Of a stretch of DNA of 6,440 bases, positions 1 to 5,865 are shown one piece after another. The stretch comes from Dehalococcoidia bacterium (lineage in GTDB: Bacteria; Chloroflexota; Dehalococcoidia; Dehalococcoidales; E44-bin46): contig CP070810.1 of NCBI GenBank assembly GCA_020343755.1, positions 505,227 to 511,666 of the forward strand, given 5' to 3'. The position numbers and the translations under genes were made by a program. Numbering within the stretch: the first letter of the stretch is position 1; every line of letters starts with the position of its first letter. The notes beneath the pieces were generated by a model. It was given only the letters and a program-made list of their open reading frames with translations, did not search any database and had not been told where the DNA came from.

Positions 1-249
1 TACCGACATGCTAGCCGAGCCTTGAGAAAAAAGCCGATGGCTGGTTTGACAACCATGGTTGGCACCAAGGGTAAGGTAGTAAGTCCATTAGCCCCGGAGG
101 GTATCATCAAAATTAGGGACGAGCTTTGGGAAGCTACATCAGCCGGTCGGAGAATAGACACCGGTGAGGAGGTTATTGTGGTGGGGCAGGAGGGGCTTAA
201 GCTTGTGGTGCGTAAGAATACCGTTGGTAATTTAAAGGAGAGTGCATGA
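1..249 (+). CDS. NfeD-family protein, C-terminal part (cut by window start)
   Basis: Frame 1 is open from the first base, so this is the end of a longer gene; the TTG at 22 is an internal codon, not a start. The 82 visible residues match the soluble C-terminal OB-fold domain of NfeD proteins: a linker with RALRKKPMAGLTTMVGTKG, then LAPEGIIKI, DELWEATS, a GEEV turn and VVGQEGLKLVV. NfeD proteins are membrane anchored and usually work with a membrane serine protease (Clp-type/STOPP) or a stomatin-like protein in membrane quality control. The membrane segments and any partner gene would lie upstream, outside the window. Its stop overlaps the rtcA start as ATGA, so the two are probably co-transcribed and translationally coupled. 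The family call rests on motif recognition only. Confidence 0.8.
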   Translation, partial: YRHASRALRKKPMAGLTTMVGTKGKVVSPLAPEGIIKIRDELWEATSAGRRIDTGEEVIVVGQEGLKLVVRKNTVGNLKESA

Positions 250-1289
250 TACATATTGACGGGTCTCAAAAATCGGGGAGCGGCACTATTGTTCGTTTTG
301 CTGTGGGCTTAGCTACTCTACTTAGCGAAGAACTCCATCTTACCAATATTCGAGCCAAGAGGGAAAAACCAGGATTAAGACCTCAGCATCTTAAATCAAT
401 CCAGGCATTACAGCAGATGTGTCAGGGCAGCCTGCGTGGCGATGAAATTGGTTCTAGTGAAGTATGGTTTAAACCTGGGGGAGAGGTTAGGGGTGGCTAC
501 TATGAGTGGGATATAGGCACCGCTGGGTCTACTACCTTGTTGGCGATGACCCTTTTACCGGCTGCCTGTTTTGCCACCGGAACTATAAGCTTTAAGATAT
601 CTGGTGGGTTGTTTCAAGACTTTGCCCCTTCTGCCTATCATATGCAGTATGTCTTTTTCTCACTACTTCAGAAGATGGGGATAAATGCCAAGCTTGGTAT
701 CACTCGTCCCGGCTATGTCCCCCGTGGGGGTGGAGTTATAGAAGTGACGGTAGAACCGGTACCAGGCAAGATAAAGCCAATTAGTTTGCCTAACCAGGGG
801 GATGTAGTCAGTATTGAAGGGGTTGCCCTCTCCTCTCACCTCAAGGAGAGGAGGGTGAGTGAGCGAATGGTTGAGAAGTGTAACCAAGTGCTTAAATCAA
901 GTGGATACCGGGCACAGATAAAGGTTATTTATGATACCCTAGCCCTTCAGAAAGGGGCAGCTCTTGACATATATGCCAAAACTAGTTCTGGAGGCATCCT
1001 TGGTGCTGATAGGGCAGGCGAGCCAAGGCGAACCTCGGAAGACATTGCCAGGTATGTAGCCAGGAGTCTGGTAGAGGACTTGGCTACTGGAGCTACAGTC
1101 GACCGCTATTTAGCCGACCAGCTCATTTTTTACGCTGCCTTGGCTGATGGAGTTAGTGAGTATAGGATACCAAGGCTAACCGAGCACGTAGAGACCGATT
1201 TATGGCTTGCCGAGACCATGCTGGGAGCAAAGGCTGAGGTTAACGACAATGTGGTGAGAATTCAGGGAATAGGCTACTATAACCGGTGA
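246..1289 (+). CDS. rtcA: RNA 3'-terminal phosphate cyclase
   Basis: The enzyme uses ATP to convert an RNA 3'-phosphate into a 2',3'-cyclic phosphate through a covalent histidine-AMP intermediate. The 347 residues are the usual family length. Recognisable blocks are IDGSQKSGSG near residue 4, NIRAKREKPGLRPQHL at 34-49, the DIGTAGSTTLL segment, RGGGVIEV, and YLADQLIFYAALADG followed by TEHVETD near the end. By alignment from memory with E. coli RtcA, Arg17, Arg36, Arg39 and Gln47 match the essential Arg21, Arg40, Arg43 and Gln51, and His314 matches the nucleotidylated His309. The glycine-rich loop is unusual: where E. coli has Glu14 this protein has Ser10. An AAGGAG ribosome site at 235-240, five bases before the ATG, supports the start. 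No rtcB or rtcR is seen, and the neighbour is an nfeD gene, so the RNA substrate cannot be guessed from context. Confidence 0.92.
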   Translation: MIHIDGSQKSGSGTIVRFAVGLATLLSEELHLTNIRAKREKPGLRPQHLKSIQALQQMCQGSLRGDEIGSSEVWFKPGGEVRGGYYEWDIGTAGSTTLLAMTLLPAACFATGTISFKISGGLFQDFAPSAYHMQYVFFSLLQKMGINAKLGITRPGYVPRGGGVIEVTVEPVPGKIKPISLPNQGDVVSIEGVALSSHLKERRVSERMVEKCNQVLKSSGYRAQIKVIYDTLALQKGAALDIYAKTSSGGILGADRAGEPRRTSEDIARYVARSLVEDLATGATVDRYLADQLIFYAALADGVSEYRIPRLTEHVETDLWLAETMLGAKAEVNDNVVRIQGIGYYNR

Positions 1290-1291
1290 AC

Positions 1292-1320
1292 TTGCAATCT
1301 AGCTTATTTTGCATTAAAAT
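1292..1320 (+). promoter_or_regulatory. Sigma-70-type promoter for the fmdB/dnaJ-like operon
   Basis: A -35 box TTGCAA (1292-1297) is separated by exactly 17 bases from a -10 box TAAAAT (1315-1320). The predicted transcription start, near 1327, falls inside the CIRCE element that follows, which is the usual arrangement for HrcA repression. The call rests on consensus match and spacing only. Confidence 0.7.
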
Positions 1321-1324
1321 AGCT

Positions 1325-1351
1325 TTAGCACTCTGGGGCTAAGAGTGCTAA
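1325..1351 (+). promoter_or_regulatory. CIRCE operator (HrcA binding site)
   Basis: The site is a perfect match to the CIRCE consensus: TTAGCACTC at 1325-1333, a 9-base spacer, and GAGTGCTAA at 1343-1351, with the arms fully complementary. CIRCE is the operator of HrcA, the heat-shock repressor whose activity depends on GroEL, and it usually sits before groESL or dnaK operons. Here it lies between a strong promoter and a zinc-ribbon/J-protein operon. The downstream genes are therefore predicted to be switched on when unfolded protein titrates GroEL away. Confidence 0.95.
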
Positions 1352-1387
1352 AATTATGCCTGTAACTGAATAGGAGGTTCTTACTTT

Positions 1388-1630
1388 ATGCCTGTCTACG
1401 AATACCAATGTGAAAAGTGCTGTCATCAGTTTGAGTTGAAGCAAAGTTTCGAAGATGACCCAATAGTTACCTGTCCGCAGTGTGGCAATAAGGCTGAGCG
1501 TGTCTTCTCATCGGTACCTATAATTTTTAAGGGGTCGGGCTTCTACACAACCGACTCCCGGCAAACCGGGGGTAAACCGCCTAAGCCTGAGACTAAACCA
1601 GATTCTGCTAAACATAAACCAAGTGGTTAG
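1388..1630 (+). CDS. FmdB-family zinc-ribbon protein
   Basis: This 80-residue protein has the typical N-terminal FmdB/CxxC_CxxC_SSSS zinc ribbon. It opens [11 protein letters not shown], with Cys8-Cys11 and Cys29-Cys32 as the two metal-binding pairs, then [20 protein letters not shown], which is characteristic of the family. The C-terminal third (residues ~60-80) is rich in Lys, Pro and Gly and is probably disordered. The ATG follows an AGGAGG ribosome site at 1372-1377. The name comes from a putative regulator of formamidase/amidase genes, but the role is undetermined in most bacteria. It is the first gene of the CIRCE-controlled operon, directly before a J-protein gene, so a chaperone-related job is plausible; that is inference from context. 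Confidence 0.88.
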   Translation: MPVYEYQCEKCCHQFELKQSFEDDPIVTCPQCGNKAERVFSSVPIIFKGSGFYTTDSRQTGGKPPKPETKPDSAKHKPSG

Positions 1631-1640
1631 GGGGGAGTCT

Positions 1641-2303
1641 ATGAGGGGAAAAGACTACTATAAAATACTCGGCGTTAGTCGGGATGCCGATGAAAAAGCC
1701 ATTAAGAAGGCATACCGAAACTTAGCCATGAAATATCACCCTGACCGTAACCCGGGGAAAGAAAAGGAAGCCAACGAAAAATTTAAGGAAATAAACGAGG
1801 CTTACGCCGTTCTTGGCGACCCGGAGAAGAGGAGCCAATACGACCAGTTTGGCACGGTGGGCAACATTGGTGATATCTTTAGCAGTCCGTTTACCCGACC
1901 CGATTTTGAAGCCGTGCTGAGGCGCTTTGGTAGGGCTGGTCTCGGATTTGACTTCCTGGATGATATCTTTGGTGACTCCCTGCGAGGTAAAAGTTTCTCC
2001 TTCAAGATATTCAGCCGGGGCTCCGGTCCAGGAGGAGTCAGGTTTGAATATCCTAGGGGAGTTAACCTGGAAGAGATATTTGCTCAGGCTCAACCTCCCC
2101 GCCAGGATGTTAGCTATGAAATAACCATTACCAAGGAACAGGCAACTCAGGGGCTGGAAAAAGACCTGAAACGGAGGGGTAAAACATTAAGGGTGAAAAT
2201 CCCGGCCGGGGTAAAAACTGGCTCTAAAGTAAGACTGCGAAATGCTCGCCAAATAACTGATGGTCAGCCGGGAGACATTATGATTCTAGTTAAAGTCAAG
2301 TAG
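1641..2303 (+). CDS. Short DnaJ-like (J-domain) co-chaperone without zinc finger
   Basis: The protein has 220 residues. The J domain spans about residues 5-68 (DYYKILGV start, HPD motif at 33-35, ending KRSQYDQFG) and should stimulate the ATPase of DnaK. Residues ~70-155 form a Gly/Phe-rich linker. No CxxCxGxG zinc-finger repeats are present. The C-terminal ~65 residues ([44 protein letters not shown]) resemble one beta-sandwich substrate-binding domain of DnaJ/CbpA. The second sandwich and dimerisation helix are missing, so it is shorter than CbpA (about 306 residues) or DnaJ (about 375). I chose ATG 1641 because a GGGGGGAG ribosome site precedes it at 1630-1637, although the spacing is short, and because J domains normally begin close to DYY. 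A GTG at 1623, overlapping the fmdB end, is the alternative. Confidence 0.88.
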   Translation: MRGKDYYKILGVSRDADEKAIKKAYRNLAMKYHPDRNPGKEKEANEKFKEINEAYAVLGDPEKRSQYDQFGTVGNIGDIFSSPFTRPDFEAVLRRFGRAGLGFDFLDDIFGDSLRGKSFSFKIFSRGSGPGGVRFEYPRGVNLEEIFAQAQPPRQDVSYEITITKEQATQGLEKDLKRRGKTLRVKIPAGVKTGSKVRLRNARQITDGQPGDIMILVKVK

Positions 2304-2317
2304 AAGGTAGGATTAGC

Positions 2318-2941
2318 ATGTCTCAGGAGCTTGGGAAAATAGAAAAGCCACAAGCTGAGGAATTTAAGAAAGGGAGAAAATTATATTTTGTACCCCTTAT
2401 TTACTGTGAGAAAGAGCCTCAAGCTGAATATCTGGAGAAATTTAATAAGTATTGGAACCAGGTTGAAAATCAAGTTAGCAGTTTAGAACTAAAGCTGGGT
2501 AAGATTGATAAAATATACCATGAATTAATCTCGGTAGGTGGTGAAGACGGGGTCAAAGTGATAAAAGCCCTGAATGATAGGAGTTATCAAATTGTTGAAA
2601 ACAGGGTAGACAAGGGTACGCAGCTTGAAGCCACCGAGGAAGCCGAGTTACTGACCGAATTTATGGATTGGAGCCGGTGCCTGGTGATAGGTCTGCAGAA
2701 TCAAAAAGTATTTACCAAGGTCTACGAGTATTACACCGAAGCCAGCAAAAAGAGGAATGAACATATCGCCAAACATATAGATGAAACACTTAAAGCAGAC
2801 GAGGTTGGGATATTATTTATGAGGGAGGGCCATCAGATTCAATTTCCCTCAGATATAAAAGTATTCTATGTTACCCCGCCTGCCCTGGACGAGATTAAGC
2901 GCTGGCTTAGAGACCAGGGTGCTAAATCACAAAAGGAATAG
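2318..2941 (+). CDS. Conserved-looking protein of unknown function in the CIRCE operon
   Basis: I do not recognise this 207-residue protein with confidence. It starts 14 bases after the J-protein stop, behind an AAGGTAGGA-like ribosome site, so it is very likely the third gene of the operon. It is soluble, charged, and has no signal peptide or membrane segment. A short beta-like segment (KLYFVPLIYCE, ~20-30) is followed by a long, probably helical Lys/Glu-rich middle. The C-terminal block at 153-200 (HIDETLKADEVGILFMREGH, QIQFPSDIKVFYVTPPALDEI) looks like a compact alpha/beta domain. That block faintly recalls the C-terminal L30e-like domain of aRF1/Pelota-type release factors and their bacterial relatives, but this is an impression, not an assignment. 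Codon use and composition match the neighbouring chromosomal genes. Confidence 0.8.
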   Translation: MSQELGKIEKPQAEEFKKGRKLYFVPLIYCEKEPQAEYLEKFNKYWNQVENQVSSLELKLGKIDKIYHELISVGGEDGVKVIKALNDRSYQIVENRVDKGTQLEATEEAELLTEFMDWSRCLVIGLQNQKVFTKVYEYYTEASKKRNEHIAKHIDETLKADEVGILFMREGHQIQFPSDIKVFYVTPPALDEIKRWLRDQGAKSQKE

Positions 2942-2964
2942 CTTGTGCCTATTTGGATATAATA

Positions 2965-2992
2965 AGGCGCTAGCCCTATGAAACTAGCGCCT
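2965..2992 (-). terminator. Hairpin terminator, probably the original ssrA terminator
   Basis: AGGCGCTAG (2965-2973) and CTAGCGCCT (2984-2992) form a perfect 9-bp stem with a 10-base loop. Read on the - strand the stem is followed by TTATTATAT, a weak U-tract; on the + strand the tail is poorer. It lies 10 bases beyond the left copy of the tmRNA 3' end, the position expected for the ssrA terminator. It may also end the fmdB/dnaJ-like operon, whose last stop is 24 bases away. Confidence 0.65.
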
Positions 2993-3002
2993 ATAAAATT
3001 CT

Positions 3003-3019
3003 TGGTGGAGACGGGGGAG
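3003..3019 (-). repeat. Left att-like direct repeat: copy of the tmRNA 3' end
   Basis: The sequence TGGTGGAGACGGGGGAG (+ strand) is identical to 5866-5882. On the - strand it reads as the last 17 bases of tmRNA, including the acceptor strand CGTCTCC and terminal CCA. The rest of the T arm is absent, because the sequence diverges at 3020. It is best explained as the displaced end of the original ssrA gene after integration of an element. Confidence 0.8.
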
Positions 3020-3056
3020 TCCCCAACTTTGTCAACCCCAAAGATACTGCCTATTC

Positions 3057-3134
3057 TTAGACAGCGAGGGGCTCTGGCATTGGAGTTTCGATAGCTTCAG
3101 TCTGTAATTTAGCCAGCCGGAACGTCACTCTGGT
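3057..3134 (-). pseudogene. Possible orphan C-terminal gene fragment beside the left repeat
   Basis: Between the hydrolase stop and the left repeat there is a short open stretch on the - strand, from an in-frame TAG at 3135-3137 to a TAA at 3057-3059. It reads 25 residues ending LAKLQTEAIETPMPEPLAV. It has no start codon with a ribosome site. Its composition looks like a protein tail rather than random sequence, and its place next to the repeat is where a recombinase gene would be expected to end. That identity is speculation; the stretch may be chance. Confidence 0.25.
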
Positions 3135-3141
3135 CTACCCG

Positions 3142-4326
3142 TCAGCCCTTCGGCAAGGATTTGATGAACTCGCCCACCAGGTTGATATTCGCCAATTCGT
3201 GCTTCCATGACTCGTCATCATGTTGCAGGTAGAACGGATACGCGGTAACGACAATAATCATGTCAAGCTCATCCATCAGGACAATCAGCTGTCCGCCATG
3301 TCCCCAAGCAAAGTCGAAATGATGCTCGCCTACCCTTGCGGACCACCACTGATAGCCATACCCGATGTTCCTGAAGGAAAGGCCCCAGTTTGCTGGAAAT
3401 CCGCCAGTCGCATTGATATTCTCCGAGTACCTCTGCAGTGATTCCCTGACCCAATCGGCTGGAATGACCTGGTTCCCCTCGTATTCACCGTCGTTGAGAT
3501 ATAACAAGCCGAACTTGGCCATATCACGTGCCGAAAAGTGGAGGTCCGCGCAGCCGTTGTTATGGCCCTCCGCATCCTGGCCCCATTCGCCTGCCTCCAC
3601 ATCAATTGCCGAGAAAAGATGCTCTTCAGCAAATGACTTGAGATTGGTGCCGGACGCCCGGTCTACGATAATCCCCAGCCAGTTGGAGGTCAGGTTGCTG
3701 TAATGGAACTCGGTCCCCGGGTCGGCAATGAGGGGAAATTCTTCTATAAGGGGTATATAGTAACCCGATAGAAGCCCATCCCAGAGAGCCGCATCGGTCT
3801 CCTCCCAGGGATATCCGGCGCGCATCTGCAGCATCTGCCGGATGGTGATCTGCTCCTTCCTCGGGTCGGTTATCTGGCCGGCCACTTCCGGGAAGAAATC
3901 CAGCATCTTCTGCTCCACGCTCGACAGATAACCCTGCTCCAGGGCGATCCCGACCAGCGCCGAGGTATAACTCTTGGTCACCGACTGCAACCGGTCTTTC
4001 TGCTCAACCGACCCTTCATTGAAGTACCTTTCGGCAATCAGACGGCCGTTCTTGATGACCAGCAGGCTGTAGATGGTCTCCAGTTCAGCCGCATTGTAAT
4101 ACATCTCCGCCACCAGCATCGGCTCCAGTCCCTCTGCTTCGGGCGTCGATACCTCCCAGTCATCTGCGGGCAGCGGCGTGTAGTCAACCGCTTCCAGGTC
4201 TTCGATAGAAGGGCCGCTGGGGCTGCACCCGGCTAGCATTGACAGGATTAGAATAGCGCTGATGAACAAGAGGAAAGAATACTGACGCCACTTAGAAACG
4301 TTTGCCTGGATTAATGATTTATTCAT
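3142..4326 (-). CDS. Lipoprotein serine hydrolase, class C beta-lactamase/esterase family (HGG type)
   Basis: This 394-residue exported protein belongs to PF00144, the fold shared by AmpC beta-lactamases, DD-peptidases and family VIII esterases. The N terminus is a lipoprotein signal: positive residues at 3-14, a hydrophobic run at 17-31, and lipobox LAGC with Cys34 as the lipidation site. The catalytic motifs are complete: SVTK at 115-118 (nucleophile Ser115, Lys118), YSN at 209-211, and HGG at 343-345 replacing KTG. It should be membrane anchored outside the cytoplasm and hydrolyse an ester, amide or peptide; the substrate is unknown and antibiotic resistance should not be assumed. The start is three bases after the upstream paralogue's stop and has no clear ribosome site, suggesting translational coupling. 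A sampled line is about 58% G+C, against 37% in a sampled line of its neighbour. Confidence 0.88.
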   Translation of the reverse strand: MNKSLIQANVSKWRQYSFLLFISAILILSMLAGCSPSGPSIEDLEAVDYTPLPADDWEVSTPEAEGLEPMLVAEMYYNAAELETIYSLLVIKNGRLIAERYFNEGSVEQKDRLQSVTKSYTSALVGIALEQGYLSSVEQKMLDFFPEVAGQITDPRKEQITIRQMLQMRAGYPWEETDAALWDGLLSGYYIPLIEEFPLIADPGTEFHYSNLTSNWLGIIVDRASGTNLKSFAEEHLFSAIDVEAGEWGQDAEGHNNGCADLHFSARDMAKFGLLYLNDGEYEGNQVIPADWVRESLQRYSENINATGGFPANWGLSFRNIGYGYQWWSARVGEHHFDFAWGHGGQLIVLMDELDMIIVVTAYPFYLQHDDESWKHELANINLVGEFIKSLPKG

Positions 4327-4329
4327 GAC

Positions 4330-5502
4330 TTAATCAAAAGCAGGTATAATATATTTTTCGAGAAGTGCAAATGTCTTTGTACTAGACGTATATATGCCAC
4401 CGGTAATAACAACAACTGCGTTTAATTCAGAAAAGACCATAATGTTCTGTCCTCCCCAACCCGCGGCATAAAACATGTATATTTCCTTACCTGAACTGGA
4501 AAATGTTTTGGTCCACCACGAATAGGAATAGCCAACATTCTTCTTATCCGTACCCGGGACATCAATCCCTTTGTTATCTGCAAATGGAGTTGCACTTTTT
4601 TCGACCCATTGCTCGGATATAATTTGTTTCCCCTTCCAAACTCCATTGTTTAGAAATGTCACCCCGATTTTAACCATATCTCTTGGTGTCATTTTCAAAC
4701 CACCGGCAGCTTCAATCACACCACTTTCAAATCGTAACCACCAATCAAAAGAATCAATCTCTAAAGGTTCAAACAGATATTTTTTGGAAAATTCATCAAT
4801 ATTCCTTTTTGTAGCATTCCTTATGATTTCACCCAAAACAATCTGATTTCCACCATAATACCTAAAGCTCGTTCCGGGTTCATCTATCAGTGAACCTTCT
4901 AAAATATAAGTGACTGGATCTTTTTCGGAAAACCAGATTTCTATAATAGGATTATCCTCACTACTATAAGGTGCATTCCACTCCTCCCACTCTAATCCGG
5001 AGGTCATTGTCAGCAGATGCTCTATGGTAATTTTATCTTTCCCATCTGTTTTGAGGTGCTGATGTTCCGGTAAATAATCAAATATGGACTGATGAACACT
5101 TTCGATATAACCATTATCTATCGCGATTCCGATACAGGTTGAAGTAATGCTTTTGGTCACGGAATGAACACAATGCGGCATAGACCTGTCCCAAGTTACC
5201 AGTTCGCCGTGATGCTCAGGAGCATCCCATTGGTATTTATGCCCCGTAAAATACTCTTCTAATACCAGCTTGTTATCCTTGAAAATAAGCATTGAATGCA
5301 CTTCTTTAAATTTGCCCCGGTTGATATCATTCACTGCCTTTTCAATCAACTCTGCATCAATATTCACTTCAGCTAAAGTGCCGACATCAAGTCCATCATT
5401 AATATTCTCAGGGGATTGATAAGTGTATTGAACGGAAGGTTCTGATTGACAGCTGACAAGTAATAATGAAAGAGCTAGAATTAAAAGAATCGCTTTTTTC
5501 AT
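4330..5502 (-). CDS. Lipoprotein serine hydrolase, class C beta-lactamase/esterase family (WGG type)
   Basis: This 390-residue protein is a distant paralogue of the downstream gene. It has a short lipoprotein signal (MKKAILLILALSLLLVSC; lipobox LVSC, Cys18), the nucleophile motif SVTK at 114-117, and a second motif at FRYYGG, with Tyr215 aligned to the YxN tyrosine but Gly217 in place of Asn. Its third motif is WGG at 349-351, with Trp349 where the paralogue has His. Blocks such as HLLTMTSGLEWEE and FLNNGVWKGKQIISEQWVEKS are family typical. The Tyr-x-Gly form is common in esterase-like members, so ester hydrolysis is a fair guess. The ATG is preceded by TAGGAG at 5520-5515, with a long 12-base spacer. 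The gene is AT-rich (a sampled line is about 37% G+C), unlike its partner. It is probably the first gene of a two-gene operon. Confidence 0.87.
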   Translation of the reverse strand: MKKAILLILALSLLLVSCQSEPSVQYTYQSPENINDGLDVGTLAEVNIDAELIEKAVNDINRGKFKEVHSMLIFKDNKLVLEEYFTGHKYQWDAPEHHGELVTWDRSMPHCVHSVTKSITSTCIGIAIDNGYIESVHQSIFDYLPEHQHLKTDGKDKITIEHLLTMTSGLEWEEWNAPYSSEDNPIIEIWFSEKDPVTYILEGSLIDEPGTSFRYYGGNQIVLGEIIRNATKRNIDEFSKKYLFEPLEIDSFDWWLRFESGVIEAAGGLKMTPRDMVKIGVTFLNNGVWKGKQIISEQWVEKSATPFADNKGIDVPGTDKKNVGYSYSWWTKTFSSSGKEIYMFYAAGWGGQNIMVFSELNAVVVITGGIYTSSTKTFALLEKYIIPAFD

Positions 5503-5517
5503 ATGAACCGACGTCTC

Positions 5518-5676
5518 CTAATTCATTTTCAATGACCGTTTCTGAGCCCTGCAGAACTCAGAATCTTCAAATTTACAGCGTAGCATTATTCTAACAGCTT
5601 CTTTCTCATTCAGCCAATCGTAAGTGCAAGAAATCTCAGATATTCCGATATTTACCCAGTGATTAATAAGGTTCAT
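5518..5676 (-). CDS. Doubtful small reading frame in the hydrolase leader
   Basis: An open frame begins at ATG 5676 (52 residues) or at an earlier ATG at 5742. The later part, CTYDWLNEKEAVRIMLRCKFE onward, looks mildly protein-like, with several Cys and charged residues. Its TAG stop is part of the TAGGAG ribosome site of the next gene. No ribosome site precedes either ATG, and ATG 5742 lies upstream of the predicted transcription start. It could be a leader peptide, a gene remnant or chance. Apart from this frame I see nothing in 5503-5720, which is otherwise the presumed 5' leader of the hydrolase operon. Confidence 0.2.
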   Translation of the reverse strand: MNLINHWVNIGISEISCTYDWLNEKEAVRIMLRCKFEDSEFCRAQKRSLKMN

Positions 5677-5721
5677 GGTTACAAGATAGCGATGTGTGCT
5701 CGTTTGAAAGTTCGTTGGGGG

Positions 5722-5752
5722 TTGGGTAACAATATAGTACATTGTTACCCAA
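5722..5752. promoter_or_regulatory. Perfect 12-7-12 inverted repeat, candidate operator
   Basis: TTGGGTAACAAT (5722-5733) and ATTGTTACCCAA (5741-5752) are exact reverse complements around a 7-base spacer. The palindrome covers the -10 box and much of the spacer of the promoter proposed for the hydrolase operon, the normal place for a repressor operator. There is no T-run on either side, so a terminator is unlikely. No regulator gene lies in the window. Confidence 0.6.
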
Positions 5753-5762
5753 TTGATGTAAA
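5734..5762 (-). promoter_or_regulatory. Candidate promoter of the hydrolase operon
   Basis: Read on the - strand, TTTACA (5762-5757) is followed after exactly 17 bases by TACTAT (5739-5734). Transcription would start near 5727 and give a leader of about 225 bases before the first hydrolase. The -35 box is good (5 of 6), the -10 moderate (4 of 6). The overlap with the palindrome strengthens the call. Confidence 0.5.
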
Positions 5763-5773
5763 ACTATCCCAAA

Positions 5774-5787
5774 TGGACGGGGAGTTC
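5774..5787 (+). repeat. Inverted 14-bp copy of the tmRNA T-arm strand
   Basis: TGGACGGGGAGTTC at 5774-5787 is the exact reverse complement of 5887-5900, where the - strand encodes the 5' side of the tmRNA T arm. The match ends abruptly on both sides. It lies between the hydrolase promoter and the ssrA terminator. It could be a remnant of another insertion, a recombinase arm site, or a segment able to pair with tmRNA precursor if transcription reads through. Confidence 0.6.
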
Positions 5788-5825
5788 GGGGGTTCATCTC
5801 ACCGAAATCCTATTTATACAAAGAA

Positions 5826-5849
5826 ACGCTAGCGGTAAGAGGCTAGCGT
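5826..5849 (-). terminator. Hairpin terminator of the present ssrA gene
   Basis: ACGCTAGC (5826-5833) and GCTAGCGT (5842-5849) form a perfect 8-bp stem with an 8-base loop. On the - strand it is followed by TTCTTTGTAT, a usable U-rich tail. It lies 16 bases beyond the mature tmRNA CCA end and has the same CTAGCG core as the hairpin at 2965-2992. Confidence 0.7.
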
Positions 5850-5865
5850 CTCTAATTATTGTCAA

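Noticed and set aside
663..887. 74-codon open frame on the - strand inside rtcA
   Set aside because: It lies wholly opposite a well-supported gene, has no ribosome site and its translation resembles no protein.
1623..1640. GTG 1623 as start of the J-protein gene
   Set aside because: It would add six residues before a typical J-domain start and ignore the ribosome site before ATG 1641.
1722..2093. 123-codon open frame on the - strand inside the J-protein gene
   Set aside because: It is an antisense shadow of a clear J-domain gene; no start signal or recognisable domain.
3014..3024. GGGGA-G-TCCCC small palindrome at the left junction
   Set aside because: With five-base arms and part of it being the tmRNA repeat itself, it is too short to claim as a separate site.
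2978..3094. 38-codon + strand frame running through the left repeat
   Set aside because: It starts inside the terminator loop and crosses tmRNA-derived sequence, so it cannot be an original gene; no ribosome site.
3220..3703. Overlapping + and - strand frames inside the GC-rich hydrolase gene
   Set aside because: High G+C lengthens chance frames; the hydrolase frame carries a lipobox and all catalytic motifs, so these are shadows.
4571..4846. 91-codon + strand frame opposite the AT-rich hydrolase
   Set aside because: It is antisense to conserved family segments and has no ribosome site.
5518..5742. 74-residue protein starting at ATG 5742
   Set aside because: This ATG is inside the palindrome and upstream of the predicted transcription start, with no ribosome site; only the shorter 52-codon version was kept, at low confidence.
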